Source: Leifsonia sp. SCN 70-46 (GTDB taxonomy: Bacteria; Actinomycetota; Actinomycetes; Actinomycetales; Microbacteriaceae). Taken from it: 64,000 nt of DNA. Positions 36,685 through 45,758 of this stretch are shown piece after piece. Each line of letters opens with the position of its first letter. The first letter of the stretch is position 1. The notes below the pieces were generated by a model, which saw nothing but the letters and a program-made list of their open reading frames with translations, was not told the origin of the DNA and ran no database searches. The position numbers were made by a program, and so were the translations under genes. The stretch is from contig MEFY01000002.1 in the NCBI GenBank assembly GCA_001725325.1, positions 1,243,559 through 1,307,558 on the forward strand. Direction: 5' to 3'.

Positions 36685-37965
36685 ATGACAGGCTTCGCCA
36701 CGCGCCAGCTGCACGCGGGTGAGCGCCCCGACTCCGGGGTCACGCCGCGCGCACTGCCGATCTACCTCACCGCGGGCTTCGTCATGGACGACTTCGACCA
36801 CGCGGTCGACCACTTCTCGACGGGCGACGGCTACTCGTACACGCGCGTCGCCAACCCGACCACGGAGGCCGTGGAGCAGCGCATCGCCGACCTCGAGGGC
36901 GGCGCCGAGGCCGTGCTCGTCGGCAGCGGCCAGGCCGCCGTCGCGATCACGCTCCTGGGGCTCGTGGGCGCTGGCCAGCACATCGTCTCGGCAGCCCAGA
37001 TCTACGAGGGCACGCGCGGCCTGCTGCTCGACAACCTCACGCGGCACGGCATCGAGACCGACTTCGTCGACGACGCCAACAACCCCGACGCGTGGGAGGC
37101 GGCGATCCGACCCGAGACGCGCGTGCTGTTCGCGGAGTCGATCCCCAACCCGCGCAACGAGGTGCTCGACATCGAGGCGGTCGCGTCCGTCGCCCGTCGG
37201 CACGGCATCCCGCTCGTCGTCGACTCCACCCTCGCGACCCCGTACCTCGTGCGGCCCCTCGAGCACGGCGCCGACGTCGTCATCCACTCGGCCAGCAAGT
37301 TCTTCGCGGGCCACGGCGCGGTGCTCGGCGGCGTCATCGTCGACAACGGCGCGTTCGACGTGACGAGCACGCTCTTCCCGCACCTCACCGCCCCGTCGCG
37401 CACGGGAGCGCCGAGCTTCGCGCAGCGCCTCGGAGGCCGCGCGCGCATCGGCTACCTTCGCGAGGTCATGGGCCTGCGCTTCGGGCCGACCCTCTCGCCG
37501 TTCAACGCCTTCCTCATCGGCCAGGGCATCGAGACCCTCTCGCTGCGCGTCGAGCGCCAGTCGGCTAACGCCCTCGGTGTGGCGCGCTGGCTCGCGGCGC
37601 AGCCCGAGGTGCACTCCGTCGACTACTCCGGCCTCGACGACAACCCGTACCACGCGCTCGCGCAGCGCTACCTGCCGAACGGGCAGGGCTCCGTCTTCTC
37701 GTTCACGCTCCGGGGCGGCACGGCGGCCGCGGGCGCGTTCATCGACGCGCTCGAGGTCTTCACGCACATGACGCACCTGGGCGACGTGCGGTCGCTCATC
37801 CTGCACCTCGCGACGACGAGCCACAACCAGCGCAGCCCCGAGCAGCTCGAGCGCGCGGGCATCCAGGCCGGCAGCATCCGCCTCTCGATCGGCATCGAAG
37901 ACCTGCCCGACCTCCTCGCCGACCTCGACCGGGGGCTCGCCGCCGTGCGAGCCTTGAGCGTATGA
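36685..37965 (+). CDS. O-acetylhomoserine sulfhydrylase-like PLP enzyme (MetY family)
   Basis: 426 aa, the length of MetY rather than shorter MetB/MetZ enzymes. FATRQLHAGERPDSG opens the protein, YTRVANPTTEAVEQRIADLEGG follows, and VIHSASKFFAGHGAVLGG near residue 210 carries the PLP lysine. LGDVRSLILHLATTSHNQRS is the C-terminal family signature. It should form homocysteine or a related thiol from an O-acylated homoserine and sulfide. The neighbouring flavin monooxygenase and FMN reductase suggest use of sulfur released from organosulfur compounds. Confidence 0.88.
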   Translation: MTGFATRQLHAGERPDSGVTPRALPIYLTAGFVMDDFDHAVDHFSTGDGYSYTRVANPTTEAVEQRIADLEGGAEAVLVGSGQAAVAITLLGLVGAGQHIVSAAQIYEGTRGLLLDNLTRHGIETDFVDDANNPDAWEAAIRPETRVLFAESIPNPRNEVLDIEAVASVARRHGIPLVVDSTLATPYLVRPLEHGADVVIHSASKFFAGHGAVLGGVIVDNGAFDVTSTLFPHLTAPSRTGAPSFAQRLGGRARIGYLREVMGLRFGPTLSPFNAFLIGQGIETLSLRVERQSANALGVARWLAAQPEVHSVDYSGLDDNPYHALAQRYLPNGQGSVFSFTLRGGTAAAGAFIDALEVFTHMTHLGDVRSLILHLATTSHNQRSPEQLERAGIQAGSIRLSIGIEDLPDLLADLDRGLAAVRALSV

Positions 37966-39272
37966 CTCGGCAGCAGCACCTCGGCTGGTTCCTCGCCCGC
38001 GGCTTCGGGCCGCAGGGCTGGGGCCACCCCTACCTCGACTGGAACTACGACTGGACGTCGCCCGCGATCTACCAGCAGGCGGCGCGCGAGCTCGAGCAGG
38101 CCGGCATCGACCTGCTGATCATCGAGGATGCCCCCTCCATGGGCACGGCGTCGACCATCGACCTGCGCATCCGCCAGGCCTTCGGCGGGCCCAAGTTCGA
38201 CCCGCTCCTGCTCGCGCCCTACCTCTTCGCGGCGACCCAGCACCTCGGGGTCGCGCCGACGGTCAACCCCGCGGCCTACCTGCCGTACACGGCGGCGCGG
38301 CAGTTCGCGACCCTCCAGCACCTGAGCGCGCACCGCCTCGGCCTCAACGTCGTCACCGACACGGGCAGCGCGCGCCACTTCGGCGACGCCCCCTCGCTCG
38401 GCCACGACGCCGCGTACGACCGCGCGGAGGAGTGGCTCGGCGGCATCCGCGACCTATGGCGAAGCTGGAAGCCGGGAGCGCTGCAGGCCTCGGGCGACCG
38501 CTACGCCGACGGCTCGAAGCTCGAGACCGTGCAGCACCGCGGCGAGTACTTCGCGTTCGACGGGCCGCTCAACGCCATCCCGTTCACCGACGGCGAGCCC
38601 GCGATCGTGTCGCCGGGCGGCTCGGGCCGCGGCCTCGGGTTCGCGGGCGCGAACTCCGACGTGCAGCTCGCCCTCGCCCCGCTCGACCCCGACAGCATCC
38701 GCGCCTACCGGGCGAAGATCCACGCGGCCGCCGTCGAGCGCGGCCGCCGTCCGAGCGACATCAAGATCCTCTTCGCGATCCAGCCCGTGATCGTGAACAG
38801 CGCGGAGGAGGCCGACCGTCTCGTCGCGGCGTCCGCGAACCCGGATGACGCCGCCGTGCGGTACATCGCCGAGAAGCAGTCGAGCGACCTCGAGACCGAC
38901 CTCACGTCGCTCGACTTCGACAAGCCGCTCGACCTCTCGGTGTTCGGCGACCACGTCTCGCAGGGCAGCATCAACCGTCTCCTCGGCGGATACGACCCGG
39001 AGACGACCCCGCTGCGCGCCATGCTCGCGAAGCAGGCCAAGCTCGGCAGGCTGGGGCAGGGCGGCTTCGTCGGCACGGCAGAGGAGCTCGCGAACGTCAT
39101 CGAGGAGCTCGGCGACTCGGCCGACAACGACGGCGTGCTGCTGTGGGGCGACCTCCACCCCGTCACGGTGCACCGGATGCTCGACGAGCTCGTGCCCATC
39201 CTGCGTCGCCGGGGCATCCTGCGCACGGGCTATCCGGCCGGCGGGCTGAACGCGGCGCTCTCCGAGTTCTAG
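37962..39272 (+). CDS. FMN-dependent monooxygenase, NtaA/SnaA/DszA family
   Basis: 436 aa. A bacterial-luciferase-type TIM barrel of the NtaA/SnaA/DszA branch: LGWFLARGFGPQGWGHP at the N-terminus, FDPLLLAPYLFAATQHLGVAPTVNP, RLGLNVVTDTGSARHFG and YDRAEEWLGGIRDLW. It needs FMNH2 from a separate reductase, such as the one at 35978. The substrate is not determinable; desulfonation or organosulfur oxidation fits the context. The ATG overlaps the MetY stop. Confidence 0.86.
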   Translation: MTRQQHLGWFLARGFGPQGWGHPYLDWNYDWTSPAIYQQAARELEQAGIDLLIIEDAPSMGTASTIDLRIRQAFGGPKFDPLLLAPYLFAATQHLGVAPTVNPAAYLPYTAARQFATLQHLSAHRLGLNVVTDTGSARHFGDAPSLGHDAAYDRAEEWLGGIRDLWRSWKPGALQASGDRYADGSKLETVQHRGEYFAFDGPLNAIPFTDGEPAIVSPGGSGRGLGFAGANSDVQLALAPLDPDSIRAYRAKIHAAAVERGRRPSDIKILFAIQPVIVNSAEEADRLVAASANPDDAAVRYIAEKQSSDLETDLTSLDFDKPLDLSVFGDHVSQGSINRLLGGYDPETTPLRAMLAKQAKLGRLGQGGFVGTAEELANVIEELGDSADNDGVLLWGDLHPVTVHRMLDELVPILRRRGILRTGYPAGGLNAALSEF

Positions 39273-40060
39273 TGAGGCTCGCCGTCTTCGGCCTCGGCCG
39301 CATGGGAGCGCCGATCGCGCGCACCCTGGCGGAGCGCTGGGACGTCGTCGCCTACGACCCCGTGCACGCGCCGGGCGACCCCGTCGCGCTCGCCGCGGGC
39401 GTCGACGCGCTCGTGACCGTGCTCCCCGGGGCGGCCGAGGTGCGGCGGCTCGGCGCCGTGCTCGCGGCGCTGCGGCCCGACGCCCTGTGGCTCGACCTCA
39501 CGAGCGGCGATCCGCGGGTCTACGCGGAGCTCGGGCATCCTCGCACCGTGGGGGCGCCCATGGCGGGCGGGCCGGGCCGGCCGCTCACGTTCTTCGTCGG
39601 GGGCGCCGATGCGCTCGCCGACGAGCTGCTCGACGCGCTCGGCACGCGGGACCCCATCGGCCCCGGGGCGGGCGACGGGCAGACCGCGAAGCTCATCACC
39701 AACCTGCTGTGGTTCGGCCAGGTCGTCGCCGTCACCGAGGCGCTGCTGCTCGGGCAGGCGCTCGGCCTCGATCCGCGCGACCTGCGCCGCACCCTCGCGA
39801 CGGGCGCGGCGTCGAGCGCGTTCGTCGACGACTACCTCGACCGCCTGCTCGACGGCGACTACGCGGCGAGCTTCGGACTCGACCGCGTCGTCGAGGAGCT
39901 CGACACCCTCGCGTCGCTCGCGCACGCGGAGGGCGTGCCGTTCGAGCTCTCGCAGACCGTCGTGCGCCTGCACCGCGAGGCCCTCGAGCGCTTCGGCGCC
40001 GTCGACGGCGAGATGCTCGCCGCGAAGCTGCTCCAGGAACGCGCGGCCCGACGCGCCTAG
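39272..40060 (+). CDS. Beta-hydroxyacid dehydrogenase family protein (3-hydroxyisobutyrate dehydrogenase-like)
   Basis: 262 aa, GTG start sharing one base with the previous stop (TAGTG). A Rossmann motif FGLGRMGAPIARTL is at the N-terminus, APMAGGPGRPLTFFVGG corresponds to the substrate loop, and GDGQTAKLITNLLWFGQVVAVTEALLL holds the catalytic Lys. The protein is somewhat shorter than the usual ~290 aa. The substrate is unknown. Confidence 0.82.
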   Translation: MRLAVFGLGRMGAPIARTLAERWDVVAYDPVHAPGDPVALAAGVDALVTVLPGAAEVRRLGAVLAALRPDALWLDLTSGDPRVYAELGHPRTVGAPMAGGPGRPLTFFVGGADALADELLDALGTRDPIGPGAGDGQTAKLITNLLWFGQVVAVTEALLLGQALGLDPRDLRRTLATGAASSAFVDDYLDRLLDGDYAASFGLDRVVEELDTLASLAHAEGVPFELSQTVVRLHREALERFGAVDGEMLAAKLLQERAARRA

Positions 40061-40069
40061 GCTGGTCGC

Positions 40070-40954
40070 ATGCTCCCCACCAGCATCCCGAGCCCCGACC
40101 CGATCCTGTCGCAGTTCCAGCTCGGCCCGCTCACCATCCACACCTACGCCCTGTGCATCCTCGCGGGCATCCTCGCGGCCGTCGTCATCACGCAGCGCAG
40201 GCTCTCGGCGCGCGGCGGCACGAGGGGCATGGTGCTGGATGTCATCATCTGGGCCGTGCCGCTGGGCATCGTCGGGGCGCGGTTCTACCACGTGCTCACG
40301 CACGGCGGCGACTACTTCTACCCGGGCGCGAACCTGTGGGACGTGTTCGCCATCTGGGACGGCGGCAACGCGCTGTACGGCTCGCTCATCGGCGGCGCGG
40401 TCGGTGCGTACATCGGCTGCCGCCGGGTGGGCATCAGGCTGTGGTCGTTCGCGGATGCCCTGGCCCCGGCCATGCTCGTCGCGCAGGCCGTCGGCCGCCT
40501 CGGCAACTGGTTCAACCACGAGCTCTTCGGGCTGCCCACGACGCTGCCCTGGGGGCTGGAGATCCTCCCGACCGACGCGATGTTCCCGCCGGGCCTGCCG
40601 GCCGGCACGCTCTTCCACCCGCTCTTCCTCTACGAGATGATCTGGAACCTCGTGGGCGTCGGCATCATCCTGCTGCTCGAGCGCCGGCTCTCCCTGCGCT
40701 GGGGCAAGGCGTTCGCGCTGTACCTGATCTGGTACGGCCTCGGCCGCAGCTGGCTCGAGGCGATCAGGATCGACCCGACGAGCGACGCCTTCCTGGGCAT
40801 CCCCGCCAACATCTGGGCCTCGTTCGTCGCGATAGCGCTCGGCGTCGTGCTGTACGTGGTCCAGGCGCGGCGGCACCCCGAGCCCGAGACGTCGATCTAC
40901 CTGCCCGGCCGCGAGCCCGCGGTCGTGGAGGAGCAGGAGAAGGCTACGGCGTGA
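40070..40954 (+). CDS. lgt: Phosphatidylglycerol-prolipoprotein diacylglyceryl transferase
   Basis: 294 aa, seven transmembrane segments. It attaches diacylglycerol to the lipobox Cys of prolipoproteins, several of which are encoded in this window. Conserved elements are GPLTIHTYALCILAG, the GARFYHVLTH segment, GGNALYGSLIGGAVG and the signature GRLGNWFNHELFGLPT with the invariant Arg-Asn-His. HPLFLYEMIWNL and RSWLEAIRIDP complete the family pattern. It overlaps the convergent membrane protein gene by 11 bp. Confidence 0.96.
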   Translation: MLPTSIPSPDPILSQFQLGPLTIHTYALCILAGILAAVVITQRRLSARGGTRGMVLDVIIWAVPLGIVGARFYHVLTHGGDYFYPGANLWDVFAIWDGGNALYGSLIGGAVGAYIGCRRVGIRLWSFADALAPAMLVAQAVGRLGNWFNHELFGLPTTLPWGLEILPTDAMFPPGLPAGTLFHPLFLYEMIWNLVGVGIILLLERRLSLRWGKAFALYLIWYGLGRSWLEAIRIDPTSDAFLGIPANIWASFVAIALGVVLYVVQARRHPEPETSIYLPGREPAVVEEQEKATA

Positions 40955-41573
40955 CGGCGACGGGGCGCTTCGCCCTCGCGGCCTCCGCCACGGCGATCGT
41001 GCCCGCGCGGTCGAAGGCGGCCTGCAGGCCGAACATCGCGTAGCCCACGCGCACGATGAGCGGCGACGGGAACGGCTGCACGTCGACGGCGATGCCGAAC
41101 CGCGCGTGCCCCTCGACCGACGTGAAGTCGACGACCTCGACGGAGCCCAGCTCGCTCCACGGCATGACGAACAGCTCGCGCGGGTTCGGGCCGGCCGACC
41201 ACGCGGCCATGCCGCGGTCGGTGATGACGGCGGGAACCCACTTGTCGGCGACGTCGACCGTGAGATCCCTGCGGTGCAGGTACATGGGCAGGTCGGGGGC
41301 GAGGCTCGGCTCGCGGCGGGCGAGGAAGACGAGCGCCTCGGGGTGCATGCGCTGGATGCGGATGAGGCCTATGCCGTTCCAGATCCCCTGGCCGCCGAGG
41401 CCCAGCAGGATCGCGACGACGGCGATGACGGCGAGGAGCGGACCGAACCCCGTGTCCGACGAGGGGGTGCGCATGAGCAGGAAGACGGTGACCGCGATGC
41501 CCGCGGCGGCCGCGACCGCACCCACCAGGGTGATGAACGCCCTGCTCACGAAACGGGAGCGTGCAGCCTGCAT
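40944..41573 (-). CDS. Hypothetical membrane protein
   Basis: 209 aa. Two N-terminal transmembrane segments (FITLVGAVAAAAGIAVTVFLLM and LLAVIAVVAILLGLGGQGI) are followed by a cytoplasmic domain of about 140 residues. The domain has ITDRGMAAWSAG and FVMPWSELGSVEVVDFTS, reminiscent of bacterial PH-like membrane proteins. No enzymatic motif is visible. It is divergent from the phosphoesterase operon. Confidence 0.65.
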   Translation of the reverse strand: MQAARSRFVSRAFITLVGAVAAAAGIAVTVFLLMRTPSSDTGFGPLLAVIAVVAILLGLGGQGIWNGIGLIRIQRMHPEALVFLARREPSLAPDLPMYLHRRDLTVDVADKWVPAVITDRGMAAWSAGPNPRELFVMPWSELGSVEVVDFTSVEGHARFGIAVDVQPFPSPLIVRVGYAMFGLQAAFDRAGTIAVAEAARAKRPVAVTP

Positions 41574-41686
41574 GGTCCGAGCGTAGCGATCCTCAGGTGT
41601 GTCGCCGCGCCAGACACGTGCTCCAGTTCTGGGGGCACGGCGGGGGCCACCGCTATCCTCGGATCACCCGAGCCGATGAGGATGCC

Positions 41687-43474
41687 GTGCCCAGACTCTC
41701 CCGACGCCAGTTCATCACCGCCGTGAGCGCACTCGCGGCGGCGACGGCACTGCCCAGGGATGCCCTCGCGCAGGCTCTCGCACAGGACGTGGCACCCGCG
41801 GTCGAGGCGCCCAGCACGCTCGGGCGCACCATCCTCCTGGGCCCGAAGGCCTCCGGACAGTACCGCACTCTCGTCGCGGGCGCGGGGGAGCCGTACCTGC
41901 CGCGCTTCGACGTGCTCGGGCGCGCAGCATCCGCCGACCGTGCCGCCTCGCGCCGCTCGCTGCTCTACCTCGGCCACCTCTCCGACCTGCACATCATCGA
42001 CGCGCAGTCGCCCGGCCGCATCGAGCCCATGATCGTGCAGGACCACTCGGCGTGGGGCTCGGCGTTCCACCCGCAGGACCCCCTCACCGTACACGTGACC
42101 TCGGCGATGGTGAAGTCGATATCCGACCTGCGCTACAGCCCCGTCACGGGCGCTCCCATGGGCGCCGCGATCGTCACGGGCGACAGCGCCGACATGCACT
42201 CGCACCACGAGCTGCGCTGGTTCATCGACATCATGGACGGCGTCGAGGTGCAGCCCACGAGCGGCTCCGGCGACACCTTCGAGGGCGTGCAGGCGTGGCC
42301 CGAGGCCGTGTGGGCGTACCGGCCGGGCGACCCGTCGGGCGGCGACTTCGGCGACTACGGCTTCCCGGCGCTGCCCGACCTGCTCGCGCAGGCCATCACG
42401 GGCTCCATCACGCCGACGGGCCTGCCGGCGCCCTGGTACAGCGTCTACGGCAACCACGAGACGCTCCTCCTCGGCACCTTCGACCTCGACTCGCAGCTGC
42501 GCTCGCTCGCGGTAGGCGGCCGCAAGTCGTACACGCTCGAGGCGACCGCGTCGATGGCCCTCACGGGCTACGCGGCGACCGCGAGCGCGGCCCAGCGCGC
42601 GCTCGACGCCGCAGCGATCCAGGCGGGCCTGCGCCCGGGCTTCAAGGCCATCACCCCCGACCCGACGCGCGACCTGTTCACACGCGCCGAGTTCATGGAG
42701 CAGCACTTCGACACCCAGAAGGATCCGGGCCCCGTCGGGCACGGCTTCACGCAGCACAACCTCGACACGGGCGAGACGTGGTGGAAGGCCGAGCTCTCGC
42801 CGTTCATCCGCGCCTTCGGGCTCGACACCTGCAACCAGGTCGCGGGGCCCGACGGCGCCGTTCCCGACGACCAGTTCCAGTGGCTCAAGGGTGAGCTCGA
42901 GGCCGCGCAGCGCGATAACAAGCTCGTCTTCATCTTCAGCCACCACAACAGCGACACCCTCGAGAACCGCGCCCAGCGCCCGTGGCAGAACGAGGTGCTG
43001 CACGGCGCCGAGGAGTTCGTCGACCTGCTCCTGCAGTACCCGGTCGTGGTGGCGTGGCTCAACGGGCACACCCACCTGAACCAGATCCTCGCCCACAAGA
43101 CCGGCTCGAGCGGCTTCTGGGAGATCACGACGGCGTCGTGCATCGACTTCCCCCAGCAGCAGCAGGTCGTCGAGCTCGTCGACAACCGCGACGGCACCCT
43201 CTCGCTCTTCACGACGGTCGTCGACCATGCCGCAGACCCGGTGCCGGGCGCGAGCGGCAGCTACCTCGACCTCGCGTCGCGCAGCCGCGAGCTCGCCGCC
43301 AACGACTGGGCCGAGACGCCCGTCATGCGCCGCGGATCGCCCCTCGACCGCAACACCGAGCTGCTCCTCCCGGCACCGTTCGACCTCGAGCGCATCACCG
43401 ACGCCGCCCTCGAGAAGCAGCACCTGGCCGAGAGAGCCCAGCTCCTCAAGCACGAGAGCAGGCTCGCAGGATGA
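41687..43474 (+). CDS. TIGR03767-type secreted metallophosphoesterase
   Basis: 595 aa from a GTG preceded by GAGG. A Tat-type signal (LSRRQFITAVSALAAATALP) directs export. Calcineurin-like metal motifs appear in order: GHLSDLHIID (D-x-H), VTGDSADMHSHHE, VYGNHETLL, a distal FSHHNSDT and NGHTHLN. The actinobacterial family TIGR03767 (PPA1498) matches the size and layout. The physiological phosphoester is unknown. Its stop overlaps the start of the small lipoprotein gene (ATGA). Confidence 0.87.
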   Translation: MPRLSRRQFITAVSALAAATALPRDALAQALAQDVAPAVEAPSTLGRTILLGPKASGQYRTLVAGAGEPYLPRFDVLGRAASADRAASRRSLLYLGHLSDLHIIDAQSPGRIEPMIVQDHSAWGSAFHPQDPLTVHVTSAMVKSISDLRYSPVTGAPMGAAIVTGDSADMHSHHELRWFIDIMDGVEVQPTSGSGDTFEGVQAWPEAVWAYRPGDPSGGDFGDYGFPALPDLLAQAITGSITPTGLPAPWYSVYGNHETLLLGTFDLDSQLRSLAVGGRKSYTLEATASMALTGYAATASAAQRALDAAAIQAGLRPGFKAITPDPTRDLFTRAEFMEQHFDTQKDPGPVGHGFTQHNLDTGETWWKAELSPFIRAFGLDTCNQVAGPDGAVPDDQFQWLKGELEAAQRDNKLVFIFSHHNSDTLENRAQRPWQNEVLHGAEEFVDLLLQYPVVVAWLNGHTHLNQILAHKTGSSGFWEITTASCIDFPQQQQVVELVDNRDGTLSLFTTVVDHAADPVPGASGSYLDLASRSRELAANDWAETPVMRRGSPLDRNTELLLPAPFDLERITDAALEKQHLAERAQLLKHESRLAG

Positions 43475-43806
43475 CCCGGCGCATCATCCCCGTCGCGCTC
43501 GCCGTGCTCGCCCTGTCCGGCTGCTCCCAGGTGTCCGCCCTCGCACCGGTCGGCGGCGACGACGTCTCCGAGGTCAGGTTCGCCACGATCGACGTGCTCC
43601 TCTCCTCGCACGTGGAGGTGCTGGAGGCGCCGACCTGCTCGCTCGACGGCGACACCATCACGTGCACGGGCACCACGATGGACGGCGACGCGATCGCGTC
43701 GACGTCGGGCACGACGCTCAACTCCACCCTCGAGGTGACGGTCGGCGGCGCGAGCATCTTCAGCGGCACGCTCGGCAGCGTGCTCGACGCGGGAGCCGAG
43801 GGATGA
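43471..43806 (+). CDS. Small lipoprotein
   Basis: 111 aa. Signal and lipobox VALAVLALSGC, then a compact domain with one cysteine pair (APTCSLDGDTITCTGTT), reminiscent of DUF4333-like or similar exported domains. It is translationally coupled to the phosphoesterase before it and to the membrane protein after it (both ATGA). This suggests a functional link at the cell surface. Confidence 0.65.
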   Translation: MTRRIIPVALAVLALSGCSQVSALAPVGGDDVSEVRFATIDVLLSSHVEVLEAPTCSLDGDTITCTGTTMDGDAIASTSGTTLNSTLEVTVGGASIFSGTLGSVLDAGAEG

Positions 43807-44321
43807 GGCGCGCGCTGCAGTTCGGCGCGGTCATCCTCGTGAACGCCGCGCTCCAGGCCCTCATCGCCTGGGTCGACCAGCCCACGCCCTCGATCGGGCT
43901 CGCGGTCGTCTCGGGCATCATCCTCGTCACGGCGAGCTGGCTCGTGTGGTGGATCGCGGGCGGAGCCCGCGGCACGGGGTGGGCGCTCTTCGCGCTCGTG
44001 CTCGCGGCAGGGGTCGTGACGGCGGCGGCGGGGCTGCTGTTCCCGCCCGCGGTGCCGGTGGTCGTGGCCGCCGCGTGCGCCGTGCTCGGGTCCGGCGGGG
44101 TGCGCGCCGCGGGGCGCACGTTCCGGGATCATCCGGTGCGGGCCATCCTGCTCGCCCTGTTGACGATCGTGTTCGTGGTCGTCACGTGGGCGCTCACCGC
44201 GCTCTCGGGCCTGCTCATCGGCGGCGTGGCGAACAGCGTGCTCGTGTGGCTGTGGGTGGGCGTTTTCGGCGCCCTCTTCGCCGTGGGCTGGACCCGCCTG
44301 GGCGGTGCAGCGAAGAGCTAG
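43803..44321 (+). CDS. Hypothetical multi-pass membrane protein
   Basis: 172 aa with five or six hydrophobic segments (FGAVILVNAALQALIAW, GLAVVSGIILVTASWLVWW, GWALFALVLAAGVVTAAAGLL, VPVVVAAACAVLG, ILLALLTIVFVVVTWAL, VLVWLWVGVFGALFA). No known family was recognised. It is the third gene of the phosphoesterase-lipoprotein unit and ends tail to tail with the next gene. Confidence 0.65.
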   Translation: MRRALQFGAVILVNAALQALIAWVDQPTPSIGLAVVSGIILVTASWLVWWIAGGARGTGWALFALVLAAGVVTAAAGLLFPPAVPVVVAAACAVLGSGGVRAAGRTFRDHPVRAILLALLTIVFVVVTWALTALSGLLIGGVANSVLVWLWVGVFGALFAVGWTRLGGAAKS

Positions 44322-44746
44322 CGCACCACCGCGGGCACCGCGAGGATGGCGATCGCCGAGATGGCGGTGCCGGCGAGATAGAGGCCGATGCCGCCGCGGA
44401 TCGTTATCGACTTCTGGCGCTCCGCGACCGGCACGGGCCACGCCAGCACGGGGCAGCCCGACCAGCCGAACCCGGCGATGCCGAGGAACGTGAACGCGGA
44501 GCCGACCCACCACGCGACCTCGGCGGGCAGGGGCAGGTCGGTGGGGCGCCAGCCCTGCGAGAGGAGGCCTGCGAGCGGGATGCCGATCGCGATGATCGAG
44601 GCGGCGAACCAGATGGTGCCGGTGAAGTCGATGCGCCGCAGCTCGGCGACGGTGCTCTCCTCCTGCTCCCAGTCCTCGCGGCTGTCGCGGGTGCCCTTGG
44701 TGTTGATGGTGTAGTCCGTGTCGAGGACATCGTGCGTCGTACTCAT
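44318..44746 (-). CDS. Hypothetical membrane protein
   Basis: 142 aa. The acidic soluble N-terminus (about 45 residues) is followed by three hydrophobic segments, near IWFAASIIAIGIPLAGLL, WVGSAFTFLGIAGFGW and GLYLAGTAISAIAILAV. It is divergent from the SnoaL-like gene; no motif indicates a function. Confidence 0.6.
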   Translation of the reverse strand: MSTTHDVLDTDYTINTKGTRDSREDWEQEESTVAELRRIDFTGTIWFAASIIAIGIPLAGLLSQGWRPTDLPLPAEVAWWVGSAFTFLGIAGFGWSGCPVLAWPVPVAERQKSITIRGGIGLYLAGTAISAIAILAVPAVVR

Positions 44747-44806
44747 GGTTCCGGTCTACGCCTTTGTGGGTGACGTCTCAACCTCTTGCGCGCGCATACT
44801 GAATGC

Positions 44807-45172
44807 ATGACAGATCTCGCCGACCTCGTCACCCGCAACCTCCTCGAGGTCTTCAACCAGCGGGATGACGCGACCCGCCGCTCCGCCGCGGCCGAGCTGT
44901 GGACGCCGGACATCCGCTTCTCCGACCACGACGGTGTCGCGGCTGGCACCGACGCCGTCGACGAGAAGGTGGAACAGCTGCAGGCCCGCACCCCCGGCTT
45001 CGAGTTCCGGGTCGCCGGCCCCGTGCACGAGGTGCAGGAGCTCGCGACCCTCGACTGGGACTACGGCCCCGCGGGGGAGGAGCCCGTCGTCTCGGGCACC
45101 GACGTCGTGCTCGTGCGCGACGGCCGCATAGCGGCGCTGTACACGTACCTGACGAAGACGCCGACTAGCTAG
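44807..45172 (+). CDS. SnoaL-like (NTF2-fold) domain protein
   Basis: 121 aa. The layout (LLEVFNQRDDATRRSAAAELWTPDIRFSDHDG, FEFRVAGPVHEVQELATLDWDYGP, DVVLVRDGRIAALYTYL) is that of a single NTF2-like alpha+beta barrel with a DH pair in the pocket. The ligand or reaction is unknown. TACTGAAT just upstream of the ATG and the absence of a ribosome-binding site suggest a leaderless transcript. Confidence 0.7.
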   Translation: MTDLADLVTRNLLEVFNQRDDATRRSAAAELWTPDIRFSDHDGVAAGTDAVDEKVEQLQARTPGFEFRVAGPVHEVQELATLDWDYGPAGEEPVVSGTDVVLVRDGRIAALYTYLTKTPTS

Positions 45173-45758
45173 TCTTCGCGAGCCACAGCTCGCGCACGCG
45201 GTCGACGCGCTCGTCGGGGCTGAGCTTCTCGAGCTCGACGTTCATGAACCGCACGGTGGGCCGCCAGCCGTGCACGCCCGGCAGGGCGTCGGCGAGGAAG
45301 TCGCGGAACGCGCGCTGCCGGTGACGCCCGCCCTCGCCCGGGAAGAGCGGGGGCTTCGGCCGGGCGAATCCGCCGCCACGCGGCTTGTGTCCGAGGGCGA
45401 CGGCGCGCGACCCCCACTGCTCGACGTCGAAGCCCACGTCGAGGTCGTCGTAGAAGCCGAGCGTCGTGAGCCGCTCGCTCGTGAAGTGCTGGTCCTCGTC
45501 GAACTCGACCACGCCGTTGCTGCCGTCGGCGTGCGTGAGGATGACGTCGAGCTGGCGCCGCTCGCGCGGCGGCACGACGTCGGGATGCTCGAGCCCCGTC
45601 AACGCCGCGTAGACACCCCTCGCGAGCTCCCACCGCTCGCCGAGCTCAGCGCGCCCGGGGCGGACGAGCCACGGGGGAGCCGCCTGCGTCGAGACCGTCG
45701 CCTCGCCCGCGAGCGCGGTCGTCAGCGCGGCGACGAAGGCGAGCTCATCCTGTCTCAA
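45165..45758 (-). CDS. Conserved hypothetical protein, possible endonuclease fold
   Basis: 197 aa from a TTG that overlaps the stop of the upstream SGNH gene (TTGA). RRQLDVILTHADGSNGVVEFDEDQHFTSERLTTL looks like a PD-(D/E)XK-type or plant homing-nuclease-like core (D, then E-x-D with a downstream basic residue). This is only a resemblance by eye. It is coupled to the esterase gene. It could instead be an uncharacterised actinobacterial DUF. Confidence 0.55.
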   Translation of the reverse strand: MRQDELAFVAALTTALAGEATVSTQAAPPWLVRPGRAELGERWELARGVYAALTGLEHPDVVPPRERRQLDVILTHADGSNGVVEFDEDQHFTSERLTTLGFYDDLDVGFDVEQWGSRAVALGHKPRGGGFARPKPPLFPGEGGRHRQRAFRDFLADALPGVHGWRPTVRFMNVELEKLSPDERVDRVRELWLAKTS

